Assembly (NCBI GenBank): GCA_010015655.1
Contig: ML976678.1
Span: forward strand, 554,595 to 618,594
DNA from: Bimuria novae-zelandiae CBS 107.79
Lineage: Eukaryota > Ascomycota > Dothideomycetes > Pleosporales > Didymosphaeriaceae
Length of the DNA stretch: 64,000 bases
Reading direction: 5' to 3'
The position numbers and the translations under genes are program-made. This document shows positions 21,593 to 33,353 of the stretch, piece after piece. Position 1 is the first letter of the stretch. Every line of letters starts with the position of its first letter. The notes beneath the pieces are model-generated. The model did no database searches, had not been told where the DNA came from, and worked only from the letters and a program-made list of their open reading frames with translations.

Positions 21593-23661
21593 TCATTCCC
21601 TCGCCCACCCCAGCACGCCTCGCTTCCTCTTCCTCGCAGGCGCCGTCACCAACGCACTCTTGCCCCCAAGATCACTATAACACTGCACATTCGTCGGCTG
21701 CTTCACACTTCTCGCGCTGTAGCTCCATTGCCCGCTACCCACATTACCCACCCTTGTCATGACCAGCCTCGTAGCGTTATTGTTCAGCGCCAGAGTCATG
21801 GCTTTGTTATCTCCGTTCGCAACGTTGGAATGGCATGTCACACCGATAGTCCCAGATTGGCGGGACTCCCAGGTGTACGTGTCGAGCGTGACTTCGTCTG
21901 CCGCGGTGTTGACCACTTTGATGGCGACGGATGCCTTGGAGGTGACGGTAGTGTCAGATTTGAGCGAGATGGTGAGTTCGAAGTTGAGGGTGGTGAGAGA
22001 GGCGACTTTGGGGGCAACGAAGGTTGCTGTTGGCGAAGTTGGGTTTTGGATGGTCACCTAAAAGTGTTAGCTTGGACATCGTGGGTTATGTGGGATGAAT
22101 AGCTTACCGATGCACTGGCTGCAGCGGGCTTGACCTGAGTCCAAGCGAAGTTGAGTTGGCTGTTTGAAAGCCTCGTGTTGTTGTTCTGGGCCTTGAGGAG
22201 GATGGTTGCGCCTCCACGCTGATCAGCGGTGAATGCAGCTATAAAGGCAACGGGCTCGTTCGCCGTCGGCTGGTTAGGATCATTGGGGCTGCAAGTTTTC
22301 GACGGAGCTGGGGGAGAGGGACCCGGAAATGGGTCGAGCTGCCCAAACTGCTCACCGTCCAGGAAGTCTCCCTGCACGAGACCGCGGATGTCGGCGAAAT
22401 CATAAGGCACCGGCTCCGCTCCTGGAACGTTGATTTCCGGTTGGATCCACTCTGTCACGGGAGTGACGTATTGGCCGGCTTTGATACCATCTTTTGTCTC
22501 AATGACCGGGTTATTTGTTTTCACGACATATTCGCGCGTGTAAGGGGTCGAAACCGCGACACGAGCCTCCCACTTGCATCGGACGTCACCGGCTCTTGGG
22601 GTAGCAGAACCGACCTAGAAACAGTCAGTACGTACGCGGGATAGGGATCTTTGAGCAGCTTGCCTGTCGTTCGGTCTCATCACCTGTACATGGGTCTACC
22701 TCTATTGCAAAAACGCTGACCGAAGCCCCAGCACAACTCGAAAGGTATCCAATGAACTAAAGAGTTGTCAGTCTAATAATCATCGTTAATTCTCACAGTG
22801 ATACTCACTCGGCTGTCGGCAACCTCGACGTTGGGCGAATTGTCGGTCACCCCAATGATAGCATCTTCCACAAAGATGTAATTGGGCACAGTGGACGACG
22901 CAGAGGTTGTGACTTGAACATTAGTGGCGGAAGCCTCATATACAAGAAGCTCGCCACCCTTGGGCAGTGCAGTATATGTGATGTAGTCTCCGACCAGGAA
23001 AGGAACCATGGAAAGTGGATCAGGGGCGGCGAAGTTTGTCGAACCCGCTGGTCGGTTCGACGAGGGGCATTTAGGATCATTAGCAGAACGTGGGAAGCAC
23101 ATCGGGAACCCGGAGAACGCGCTGATCGACGGATTCTCGTCGTCGACTGGGAAAAATGGAGCGAGGTTGGACGCTTTTCCAAACCTGCCGTTCGGGTCGC
23201 TGAGTCGAAGTTTGGTACCGAGACCACGAATCGTGAAAGAACCGTCGGCGACATCAATAGAGTCAATGTATCCTACTCCCGCTCGCACACTGAAGCCAGC
23301 GTTGACAATTATTTGTGCTGCGGTGGCTGTGCCGGCAATGATGTTCCCGAAAACGGACACTTCGTAGCCGTCCACACCTGCAGCACAGAGATCCCGGAAT
23401 TTGGCCCAGACGACAGGAAATTGTACAAGAAGGTTCTTCGGTACTTTGATAGACCAGCCATCGACTGATATTGTGCCACCTGAGTTGTAATCACCAGTGT
23501 CGGTGGTACACCTAACCACGTTAGAATCTCGAGATGCAAGAAGAGTGAGGTCCTTACCCGCCGAATGCGCCTGTGACACCAAGGGGTGAGATGTTTGGAA
23601 TGGGAGTGGCAGCGAAGCCTACAGCGGCAAGCGCCAACAACATAGACCCAAGGCGAATCAT
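21593..23661 (-). CDS. Secreted protein of unknown function, five exons, one GC-AG intron
   Basis: Minus-strand exons 23661-23558, 23511-22809, 22756-22664, 22614-22108 and 22057-21593 give 623 residues in one frame. Introns are 46, 52, 49 and 50 bp. The third (22663-22615) begins GCAAGC after CAG and ends TTCTAG, a GC-AG intron; the only nearby GT alternative I tested runs into a stop. The N-terminus MIRLGSMLLALAAVGFAA is a clear signal peptide. The mature protein is rich in Gly, Ala, Thr, Val and Asn with beta-strand-like alternation, spaced cysteines, a Pro-rich linker (PFPGPSPPAPSKTC) and an Arg/Lys-rich C-terminus. I do not recognise the family; it is probably extracellular or wall-associated. 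Confidence 0.88.
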
Positions 23662-24359
23662 GATGATTTGGTCAGGCACGCGGAACGAGGCGTCGTGCTG
23701 GTGAGAGACATGCTTCCAGTGTCACCTTATATACGAACATATTTCTCAGCGCCACGACACGCGGGGAAAGCGTGGGAGCGTTCCCTGTGCCTTCGGTCTG
23801 CGGGTAAGTGGCCCCCGAACGTGCATCGAGAGTCGTTCGCTTGACGGAGTCTCCGTGCTGAAGATCTTTCTGGTCTGGAACCTCGACTGCGAGTGTGCCC
23901 CAGATCGAGCAAGGTCTGGGGCATAGAGGATGGGGTCCCCGTCTGCCACAATAATTCCAAGAAGCTTACCGATGCATCACGAAAAGAGACTGACCAGAAA
24001 GAGCTGTAAAGCTGACATTAGTCGCCGTGACACAGGGTGGTCCTGGCGAGAAGGACAGTCCACGCTGTTGAGCCACTAAAACAAGCTTCTCGCGAAGCAT
24101 CTCCAACTCTGTGGTTAAGGCGGCATTCTTGGAGGATCAGAATACCATGCGGAACGCCTCACGACCGATCCCGGTCAGCGGGAGCGGCTGATGCCGCCAA
24201 GATGCCCGACTCGTATCCTGGTCCCCGTATGAATGGTTTACGCGATTTCGGGGGAGTCAGGACTACTGGCGATCACTCGCCACAAGGCCCGATTTTCCAG
24301 GTTTTTCCTGAGAAGAAGACAAAGAGAAAATGCAATTCTGGTCAATATCCACGAAATCA
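23662..24359. other. Promoter side of the secreted-protein gene
   Basis: Presumed promoter of the minus-strand gene, with TATATA-like sequence near 23730, then non-coding sequence. Several short frames here show no coding character. Confidence 0.45.
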
Positions 24360-25140
24360 TCACCAAACATGAAAGGCGAAAGGCAAAAGCGAAAGGCTAC
24401 AAAGTAAGCGTAACAGTGTAGCATTACGACCAAACGGATAAGTAACGCTTCGTTGTACAAGCAGCCTGCCGTGTCTATTTTTACTGTGTATGCCAACTCT
24501 TGTGGCCCAGAGACAACGACCCTGCAGCTGGGAAAGCGAGAACCCGAACAGGGAGGAACCTTGGAGAGGAATCGTGCATAATCCAGATTGGTAGAGCATA
24601 GCGAAGTCCATCAATGTGGCTGTTCTAGAGTTTTTCAGCTGAGACGCGTGCATCCAAATACTTGGCATCCCGCTGTCGCCAAGGACGAAGTCCTCCATGG
24701 CGGGGTTGAGTGGATCTTGCAGGTAGTGACTTGGAGCAACAACCTTCAATAGCTAGACAAATATGACTGAACAATCCATCTGGATGTCGCCGATGCAGGT
24801 TTGTTGGGGAGGGATGGACTCGGAAGAAAGCAAGCGGCGAATTAGCGGGTGTTCATCATCCAAATTAGGTTTAGACGCCACGCCAAACTGAAGGATCCGA
24901 CGGGTGCCACCGCCACCAGCTCCACCACGCGAGACGACAAGCAGGCTGCCACGCGATTTGGCGTCTGCAACTGTCTCAGAACCTGGTACGATATTCTCGT
25001 CGCGTAGCAGAACCTGGCTGCCCGCCAGCTTAGATGGGATTCCGCGAACTGCTGGTCAGTACAATCGAATCAGATGTGACGGTGGCTGTCGCCAAAGGGA
25101 CGTATGTCTCGGGTCCGGAGGGGAAACTAATCACCCAAAC
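24360..25140 (-). pseudogene. Possible decayed gene
   Basis: Three coding-like minus-strand segments follow each other in different frames: one including TYVPLATATVTSDSIVL near 25085-25125, one including AGSQVLLRDENIVPGSETVA that runs on to a TAG near 24755, and one including APSHYLQDPLNPAMEDFV at 24749 downward. No consistent splice sites link them. Together they look like an old gene broken by frameshifts. Unrecognised; the GC-rich composition is not RIP-like. Confidence 0.25.
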
Positions 25141-25468
25141 TAGCACTATCCACAGAAACGCACTCTTCGTTGAAGCTTTATTGACTTGGCATGTGTGCTA
25201 ATACGAGAATCTGATTCTCCACTCGTACGACTCCGCTCCTGCTTCCGCTTCTACATATACACCAGGATACGAGCTTTGGAGCCATCGAGATCACTCTGTG
25301 CTAACATTAGGTCGTAATCCCACTTCTTCTATCTCTCTGATAGGGGCGGCAAGGAACTTCGGTTGGACTGCAATGGATTTGCTTGGAATTTACTACATAA
25401 AGTATGGTTCAGAGATATTCCTAAAAATCAATACACGGACAGTGTAGCCGATTGGAGTGTCTATCCTC
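25141..25468. other. Intergenic, 3' side of the Zn2Cys6 gene
   Basis: No gene seen. Confidence 0.4.
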
Positions 25469-25489
25469 TATGTATGTATGTATGTATGT
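25469..25489. repeat. TATG microsatellite
   Basis: Five tandem TATG units directly behind the stop codon of the Zn2Cys6 gene, thus in its 3' untranslated region. Confidence 0.8.
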
Positions 25490-25490
25490 T

Positions 25491-27031
25491 TTAGGCAGCA
25501 AACGCATAGCTTCCAATGATCCGATATACCTCCCACGGTCCAATCCTTGCTTTTTGCTCTTGCATCTTCAAAATTGCTGCCACTGTTGCTGCTTCCTTCA
25601 CTCTAAAGTGCACGGCAATATGATCAAGTTGTTTGATAATCCATTCCTTTGCTCTTGGAGGACACGCGTGAGACCATGCGGCCACGTATAGACCGTGCAG
25701 GAGGATATAAGTATCGAGAAAATGCGACAACGTGTGGGCATGCGAACACGATTTCGACTCTGCTGGTAGCCTATGCCTAGCAGGACCATTGCAGTCAGTC
25801 ATCTGGGGTACTGCTGCGCAGATCTCTTGGACCACCAGAACAATCGTCTCGTAAGCACGTTTGCTGACTGCGTCCTCCGCATTCGTACATGATCCGATGA
25901 TCATATCGCACAGGACGATTCGCACACAGCGCAAGACGTTCCACGTCTGCGTTTCCATGCGTGATGGATAGACATCATAAAAGCCATCCAAGCTCGTATT
26001 CTCCTGGTCTTTCCCCACGTATATCCTTTGATACGACCACTTTGGCGATGCTTCACGATCAACTATTTCTAGCCTTTGTGCCAGGTCAACACATATTCGA
26101 ACTTGCTCTTCCCTTGTCAAACGATCTTTCTTAATGTCGCAGACCAAATCGATAACCTCTAACGTGATATTGGTGAGCCTCCACTTTGGATGCGAAACAT
26201 CGGCGTAATTTGCCATGTGCTCTCTTATCTCGAGGATTTCATGTGGTACACTATTCCCGACACTCATAGAAACCACGACCGCGTTGAGTGCAAGTCTCGT
26301 GAGCGCCTTCAAGCCACCTGTATCGGTAAATGTGTGCAAGCCTTTGATTTTGATAAGCGCCAAAGCACCATCGACATGGGCACGTTGAGCCACGACACCA
26401 TTAGGCTTTGGATCTGCAATCTTCTCAAATAGGTCTAGTACCAGCGAGGCTTCAAGTGTACTCGTGTCTTGGGCCATTTTACTATCCTGCAGCACTTTGG
26501 TCGTCTTCCTGAGCGCGCTCACGTACTTTCGTCGACCCAAAGTCTGCGCGGAGGGCGAGCTCGTGTGATGTGACAGAAAGGCTAGACTAGCGGCATCGAT
26601 GCTGAGAGAAAGGTGTTCTGGTGCACTCCTTGGATCAAAACTCCGGTAGAGGAAGTCCCATGCTCGGCTAAAGTCCGCGATGTAGTAGGCAAAGAACAGC
26701 TCTCGCGCCTGCACCTGAAGGTCTAATGGTAGATGCGATAGCTTGAAGCTTGCCTGGCCGATGCGCTTTGGTTTTGTGGCTAGTTTACCGGCTGAAGCAG
26801 CCTTCATATGCATCAGCTGCGTTTCGTCCTCTATACGCAGAGACGAGACATCCCGGTAACCATAGCATCGGGATCCAACTCGCAGACAGGAGCTGCAGGA
26901 TGGACGTTGAAGATTGCACTACAGCTTCTTAGTAACCGTTTAAAGAAACAAACAAACAAGAGTACGCGTACACGAAGCTTTCTATCTCGGCACCTTTGGC
27001 AAGCCCTAGATGGTTCACCGCGAAATACCAT
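25491..27031 (-). CDS. Zn2Cys6 fungal transcription factor
   Basis: Predicted nuclear DNA-binding regulator of 495 residues. Exons 27031-26972 and 26918-25491 flank a 53-bp intron (GTACGC...CTGTAG, branch ACTAA) that splits the binuclear zinc cluster between its second and third cysteines. The joined cluster starts at ACQRCRDRKLR and fits C-x2-C-x6-C-x6-C-x2-C-x6-C. After a short linker the remaining 440 residues are a helical regulatory region of the fungal-specific type (YYIADFSRAWDFLYRSFD; LTRLALNAVVVSMSVG). The gene is divergent from the dehydrogenase gene at 27610, so it may regulate it (inference). Confidence 0.93.
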
Positions 27032-27609
27032 ATTGATTGATTTTGTAGGTGTTGTGGTAGTCGCGTCTGGACTCCTGTTGCACCTTTCCTGGGCCGCGAA
27101 TGATGGGTAACGAACAACTAGGTTTCACTCCTGTCGGAACTGTGTATTCGACTCTCCTTACGATCAGGCTGTTGCGGTTGAAGGGACGCGAACTATGGGA
27201 ATGGTATGAAATTGGCAGAGGATGACACTAGCCGCCGAAGCGACCACAGTCGAATGTCGCCGCAACACGGACCATCCAATCAAAAGCAGAGGCCCTAGTC
27301 CATTTTCGGTATGCATTTCGGCGCTTACCACAAGTACTGGAGTCTTTGTCTCTATAATTTTCCGCACCGGTGAATAAAAGTGGCTTAAATCCGACTTCCA
27401 TTCCATATCTCCTTAACGCAGTTGCGTTAAACTATGGTGTCGCCTAAACAAGTATGTAGTACGTGCGACTCACGATGGATTTAAGTCCAGCAACCCCAGT
27501 GGCTCCGCTCTCGAGTGAGTATATAAGGACCTCAAGTTGGCCGTATATTCCAGCAGCAACCAAATAGTCACTTGCATCTCAATCTTCATAACAATCTCCC
27601 AAAGCCAAA
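27032..27609. promoter_or_regulatory. Divergent promoter region, Zn2Cys6 gene and SDR gene
   Basis: This 578-base interval separates two divergent starts and must hold both promoters. A TATAAGG box lies near 27522, about 85 bases before the SDR ATG. No specific operator was identified. Confidence 0.5.
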
Positions 27610-28451
27610 ATGTCTTTCCCATTCAAGCACATCCTCATCGTCGGCGCAACATCCGGCATAGGAAGAGCAATGGCCGACAAGCTCATCGCAGAAGGCATCC
27701 ACGTCACCGCCGTCGGTCGTCGTCAAGACCGTCTCGATGCCTTCGTCTCCGCTCACGGTCCTTCCAAGGCTTCCAGCTTAGCCGGCGATATCTCCAAGCT
27801 CGATAGTATCCCCGCCTTCGTCGAGAAGTACAACCGCCTGTTCCACTATCTTCTACACCTCACTAACAAGTTTACAGCGCCATTAAGGAACATCCCACTG
27901 TCGACGCTATCTTCCTCAACGCCGGCATGCAGCGCCACTTCAACTTCGCGGACCCCGCCAATGTCAACCTCTCCCATTTCTACGAGGAAATGACTACGAA
28001 CTTCACTGCCTCCGTCGCACTCACGCACGCCTTCCTCCCACATCTGCTTGCATCCGCGAACCCTACTGCTCTCATCTACACAGGAACGCACATCTCGCTT
28101 GTCCCGGCCTATCGTATGCCCGCTTACAGCGCGTCCAAGGCCGCGCTCGACGCCTTCATCCAATGCATCCGCGAACAGCTTCGCGACACCAAGGTGAATA
28201 TCTTGCACGTCTCGCCGCCGCTCGTGCAGACGGAGATACATGATTACGAGATAGGCGCGGAGAGAGGGCGAAAGATGGGCATGCCGGTGGAGCAATTCGT
28301 GGAGGAGACGTGGGCGGAGTTGAAGGCCGGGAAGAAGGACGTGTACATCGGAACCATTGCGGCGAGCACGAAGGAGCAGATCATGGAGATTGCGGATAAG
28401 AGGGCTGAGGCGATGGGGAGGCTGAACGAGCTGATTAGGAACTTTCAGTGA
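27610..28451 (+). CDS. Short-chain dehydrogenase/reductase
   Basis: NAD(P)-dependent oxidoreductase of the classical SDR family, 263 residues, substrate unknown. Exons 27610-27827 and 27878-28451 flank a 50-bp intron (GTACAA...TTACAG, branch CTAAC). The Rossmann motif GATSGIG is at residues 12-18, NAG at 87-89 and the catalytic YSASK at 156-160, with S146 as the likely catalytic serine. The adjacent GRRQDR after strand 2 carries basic residues that favour NADPH (inference). Length and architecture are typical; resemblance is to DltE-like fungal SDRs. Confidence 0.94.
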
Positions 28452-28690
28452 TCTGCTCCATGTGTCAGCATTCGAAGGATAAAGAGCTCTGAATATAGTC
28501 CTGAACTCTACAATGCAAGTGGTCCGTCAGAAATTCGAGCACCATCGCATGCAGCATATGGCCTAACAATACGCCATGAAGACTTTGTGTATTAAGGATA
28601 TGTTTCTGTTTGATATATCCTCCGGTGACATATCGCAAATTGCGTGCAAAGCTGTCCGGGTTCTGTCGGGAGATGCTTTGGCAGTGGGAC

Positions 28691-30867
28691 TTAAAATTGC
28701 TCCCAGTTCAATTTCCAATCAGGCCTGCCCTCTCGCCACTTGTGGAACGGAATTGATCCCGGCATCTCGTCTCCGTTACTGAGCTGCAGTCGAGGGAAGG
28801 AGGTGTTGCGCCAATCGTAGGTGGTTTTCTTCGCCAGCTCATCATTGACCAACAGCACAGCACCTGAGTGCCACCCCGCTGCGCTGACCCTCAGTGCAAA
28901 GTGAGCCCCCAGCCCATCTTCGCCTCCATCCTGGAACACCGTTAGTTTGACCTTTTGATCACATATTCTGAAGCCACAACTAGGACCCTAACCATTTGAG
29001 TACTTACCTCATCCCAAGCTTTGCCTTCTTGTTCAATCCAGTCGCTAACCTCCCCCGCCACGTCTCGGCTACCAGACCACATCTCAATGCGTTCATTTGC
29101 TTCTTCGCCGTCGTTTCCACCGCTGAAAAGAAGCTTTAGCCACTCTTCCTGCTCTTCTCGAAACCACAATTCTCGTCCATGAGTGTAGGCATGTGGTAAG
29201 AGTTCTAGATCAGACCCAGTAGTATGAGTCAGACCCCGTAAGCGAGCCCATGGGATTGCTGACAAACCAAGAGATCCGCGGCTCTGCATCTCCTTGCCAT
29301 AAGACGTGATTTTCCCGTTGGAATGGAGGGCTAAGAAATGAAAGTCACCAAAAGCTATCGACACGACGTTGTTGTGCTGAAAAGCCGGTATGCGCTTTAA
29401 GCCCGATATGTTGGCTTGTTCAGGATTGGTCGTCTGAGCATTCCAACATGCTTCTAAATAATCCTGCTCAGCGATGATGACTTCGCCGTTCCTGAAAATC
29501 GCAAATCGGCGAAAAGAGCCTTGAACGTCCAGCGGTGTTCCGGCCTGGCTGCGGAATGCGCAAAGCTCTAAGATGTTGTCCGCCTTTTCTTTCTCTTCCA
29601 ACTTGCTGCAGAATACTTTGCCGATATCGGTGACGAAGATGACAAAGTTCTCAAGAACAATATAATTTTCGACTTGTCCTACTTCTTCTCCGAGAGCTCG
29701 ATCGGGTGCTGACTCTCGCGCTGCTCCCTTCGGACGTTGATATCTAGTTTTCGGTAGTTCGAAGTTTTCAAGCAACAGCATTGTGTCAGGTTCGGCTTCT
29801 TGCTGTTGTGGACGTCGCGGGACCGAGCGAGCGCGCCGAACGAAACCCCCGGGTGCTCTCGGTCGAATAGGCTCCCATACGACTATTCCTATACCACGCA
29901 CGTAAGCTGAGCTATAGCTCCATCCAGCTATCACCTGTTTCACGGTCCCGTACAGCGAAGCGTTCATCGGCTTTGAGCCGCTAGACGAATCTTCTTTCAG
30001 GTCTATGTTGACGAACTTGATCTGAACAGCAGAATGACCTATATCGTGCCATGACCAGATCCTTCCGCTGTCTGAAAGACCTAGAATGTGGGATCGGCCC
30101 GCGGAGAATTGACGGATTGTGGTCGTGGGCTCATTGGAGTTTGGATAACCGGGTGGAAATCGTAGTCGTTTTGGGTCCGCGCTACCACCAAAATGTCGTT
30201 CGCCATCTAGCACACCGACGGAGTACAAATCCCCTTTCGAGTTGAGAATAGTGGTGGACCAACCACCGCATTGCAAATCCGCAATAATTCCGAGTGCATG
30301 TTCACCCTCCATTTCTCCAGGGAGGTGGCATGATCGTGCGTTTGTACGATGACCTAAACGGTGGTTGCTTTCGCTGCCCCAAGTATACACCCGCGTCTGC
30401 GTGAGCAGCCTTTTGTACATCTTCTGCCAACGATCGCCATCATGCTGAACAACTGGTTGATTCGGAACTCGGAAGGTGGCTAGCGCAAACCTTAGCAAGG
30501 CGTATGAAAAATTGGTCAGGACGGGGGTTGGAATGCATGGAATGTCGTGCAAATGGACCCCAAAGATGTTCCACATGGAGTCCGAATAGATGGAGAGAAA
30601 TATCGTGCCTTAATGTCTATCGCTCGGCATCGATGATGAGAATCTTCCAGTCCTCGACGTGCTTCGGTTTGTTGACAGTAAGATTTGCATGGAGAAAGGC
30701 TTACCGCGTGTTTGAAAGCTCCAATATGCAGGGTCCAAGCGGATCGAGGGTTGCTGGAACGCTTTACATGTACTGCAAACAGCTAAGAAGCTTTTAGCAT
30801 CGAGATACGGGAATATTGAGACGAGAATATCGAGCGGCAGTTCCGTAATATTGCTGGCTTCGGCCAT
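28691..30867 (-). CDS. F-box protein with RCC1-type propeller
   Basis: Predicted substrate-recognition subunit of an SCF ubiquitin ligase, like the yeast and fission-yeast F-box/RCC1 proteins. Minus-strand exons 30867-30705, 30479-29008 and 28930-28691 give 624 residues; introns are 225 bp (GTAAGC...GCGCTAG) and 77 bp (GTAAGT...TTCCAG, branch CTAAC). The F-box is at residues about 7-50 (ITELPLDILVSIFPYLDAKS), then the FRVPNQPVVQHDGDRWQKMY linker and RCC1-like repeats starting RVYTWGSESNHRLGH, with others near STTILNSKGDLYSVG and GDFHFLALHSNGKITSYG. The first intron is unusually long for this window, so a small additional exon cannot be excluded. Target unknown. Confidence 0.9.
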
Positions 30868-31198
30868 GTTGTGCGGTCGGGGTCCTGAGAAATGTATACG
30901 CCTCCGTACTTAGGTGGGAGAAGGGAAGGCTGGAGATTTCGCTCCTCCCGGAAGAGCGTAATAGAGGGATTGATCGAGGATAGGTTTCAATAAGGTCGTG
31001 ACGTAGGTGGTTCGTTCGAATGTTCTGACGATGGAAAACCTGGGCTGCTCAGTTATCCCCCGCACTGTCAAAATCTGCCACAAACGACGCGCCAATCAGC
31101 GTCTAGTCGATCTCAACACCAAATTTGAATTGTGATGACGGCAATTTTTGTTTTACAGCCAAAATCGACCTCTTTCAAAATTGCTACCACATGCAAAC

Positions 31199-33203
31199 AT
31201 ACCAAATCCTGCGTCTGCCATCAGCAACGATCCTGACTTCGTAAAATACACAAAATACTCACAAAAACGAGGTGTTTTACCTGACTTACCGTCCACGCCG
31301 CCACCGCAATGGAGACCTCTCGAAATTAANNNNNNNNNNNNNNNNNNNNNNNNNNNNNNNNNNNNNNNNNNNNNNNNNNNNNNNNNNNNNNNNNNNNNNN
31401 NNNNNNNNNNNNNNNNNNNNNNNNNNNNNNNNNNNNNNNNNNNNNNNNNNNNNNNNNNNNNNNNNNNNNNNNNNNNNNNNNNNNNNNNNNNNNNNNNNNN
31501 NNNNNNNNNNNNNNNNNNNNNNNNNNNNNNNNNNNNNNNNNNNNNNNNNNNNNNNNACTTTGCAATTGTCGTATATATGGCCGTCCACAGAGAGCCGTCG
31601 CTGGCAGAATATTGGAGTCGCGGTCACAAAAACGCGCCTACTCACAAGCTCAACGACTTCATGGGCTGTACGCGCTGGCACCAGCTAGATCGCTACCTGT
31701 ACACTGCGGAAGTTAGTCAGACTTTTCAGTCACCTTTTGGCAGGGTGTGGGATCTCTCAGAGCTCCTCCGCGCGCGCTCTCTGCAGTACTGGCGCCTGGC
31801 AAGCACCTCTGCGTCGACGAGGCTATTGCCAGATTTACTGGACGTGCTAGCGAGGTGGTAATTATTAAGACAAAGCCTACACCTGAGGGCTTTAAAATCT
31901 GGTGTCTGGCAAACGATGGAGTTGTCCTGAACTGGTTATTTTATGCTAGAGGCAAAGGCCGCGGCCCTGTTAATTTACCGACCTTTACTGACGCTGACGC
32001 GCAGGCTTTTACACCTATAGAGTTAGTACCCGTCGCTCTCGTCCTCGCCGTTGACGCTGATGGTCAGCGCCTTTTTCCGTCGGGTCTCCACATTGTGTGG
32101 GACAACAATCTGTTCAACACCATACCCATGCTTAAATACCTGCGGCGGCAAGGCGTGGGTTGCGCAGGGACGGTCCGGACGACCAAGACAACGACCGAAG
32201 AGACTTTTAAAGACGCTGCGCGCGTGGAGTTGCAAGCCGAGGACGTCAGCGTCAAAGGGCGCGCCCGCCAGAAGGTGGCAAAGGAGCGCTTTTCGAGCAG
32301 CCTTATGCGTCTGAAAACGCAGTTTACAAAGCACATGGAGTGGGGAGAGATCAGATGGGACTTGTCAAAGAGCGGAGAAGTCCTACAGGCAGCGTGGAGA
32401 GACAATCAGGTCGTCCTTTTTGCCTCTACCGTCGCAGAGCGTAAGTTTGTCGTCTCAACACTATGGCCTTGGCACGCTGACGATAGTCGCCACCAGCTAT
32501 CCAGGTCATCATGAAGCTCCGCCGACGCTCCAAAATGAGCCAAAACAACAAGGGGATCTTTGAAAAAGCCTTTGGCAACGAGCCTGTGAGGCTGCTGGGC
32601 ATACCGCAGATGATTGACGACTACAATTGTCACAAAACTAAGGTTGATCGCTTTGATCAGACGAAGGCGTATTACTTGACCTAGCAAGTTAAGCGTCGTA
32701 CCTGGCGACCTTTGCTCTACTTTCTGCTCGACCTGACGCTTAACAACGCGTACAGGCTGTCCTCATACTCTGACGCTGCCGCCGCCAAAAGGAGCGGCCA
32801 CAAAAGGTTCCTATACGACCTCATTGAGCAGCTTTTCGACCGCGGGACGCGTCTCTGCAACGCAGGAGCAAAGCGCAAGAGATCAGACGACGTCGTTGTC
32901 GCTGAGGAGAGCTCTCATCGCTCCGCAAACCTGTATAAACAGGCAAAGACTTGTGTACTTTGTGCGGAGCGTGGGCGACGCCAGCACAAGTCTCAGCCTC
33001 CCAGGGTAGCTCTGGGTCACGTTCAAGGCAATTTACAGTCTCCTCGACCTCCTCAGCGTACTCCGCGTACGCGCTTTGGGTGTAGTCTCTGCCAACTGCC
33101 TATGTGTAGGCCTGAAGTACGCCCTGAGTGCTGGCAGGAGCACCTCCGCCGACTGCAAACAATCAAGTCAATTGACACCACCAAGAGCTCAATTATTAAG
33201 TAA
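31199..33203 (+). pseudogene. piggyBac-type transposase, disabled
   Basis: DDE_Tnp_1_7 (piggyBac) transposase by its blocks: CVDEAIARFTGRASEVVIIK, PEGFKIWCLAND, GLHIVWDNNLFNTIPMLKYL, and IDDYNCHKTKVDRFDQTKAY, then a C-terminal Cys-rich domain (CSLCQLPMCRPEVRPECW). Visible lesions: the start codon that is ATG in copies B and C is ATA here (31199-31201); a one-base frameshift near 31795 separates SLQYW from KHLCVDEA; another frame change lies near 32480; and a TAG follows YYLT near 32680. A sequence gap removes part of the N-terminal half. Composition is like host genes, so mutation came by other means than heavy RIP. Confidence 0.92.
31330..31556. other. Assembly gap (N)
   Basis: Run of 227 N bases inside the piggyBac-like copy A. 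Total element length with the gap agrees with the other copies, so the gap size is about right. Confidence 0.99.
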
Positions 33204-33353
33204 TTTAAGTTAAGTACGAGTAAAAATGCAGATTGTATAAGAATCTACAGCCAAACTTCATAAATCTCGGTGTTCATGCAGAATCGGAGCTATCGTCCGA
33301 TTGGCCACTAGCAAGAAGTCCGCCTGTGGCAGATTTTGACAGTGCGGGGGATA

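Larger units (their letters stand above)
31054..33353 (+). mobile_element. piggyBac-like DNA transposon, copy A, little RIP
   Basis: A 2,300-bp element (including the gap) ending in inverted repeats TATCCCCCGCACTGTCAAAA (left 31054) and its complement (right end 33353); about 29 bases match. No TTAA or other duplication is visible at the flanks. Two other copies, of 2,297 and 2,298 bp without inserts, occur at 43730-53009 and 53045-55342. It lies in the interval between the divergent F-box/RCC1 and eIF2B delta genes. Confidence 0.92.

Noticed and set aside
18841..30867. Kinase, secreted protein, regulator, SDR and F-box genes considered as a secondary-metabolite cluster
   Set aside because: No polyketide synthase, peptide synthetase, terpene synthase, P450 or transporter is present; at most a regulator-SDR pair.
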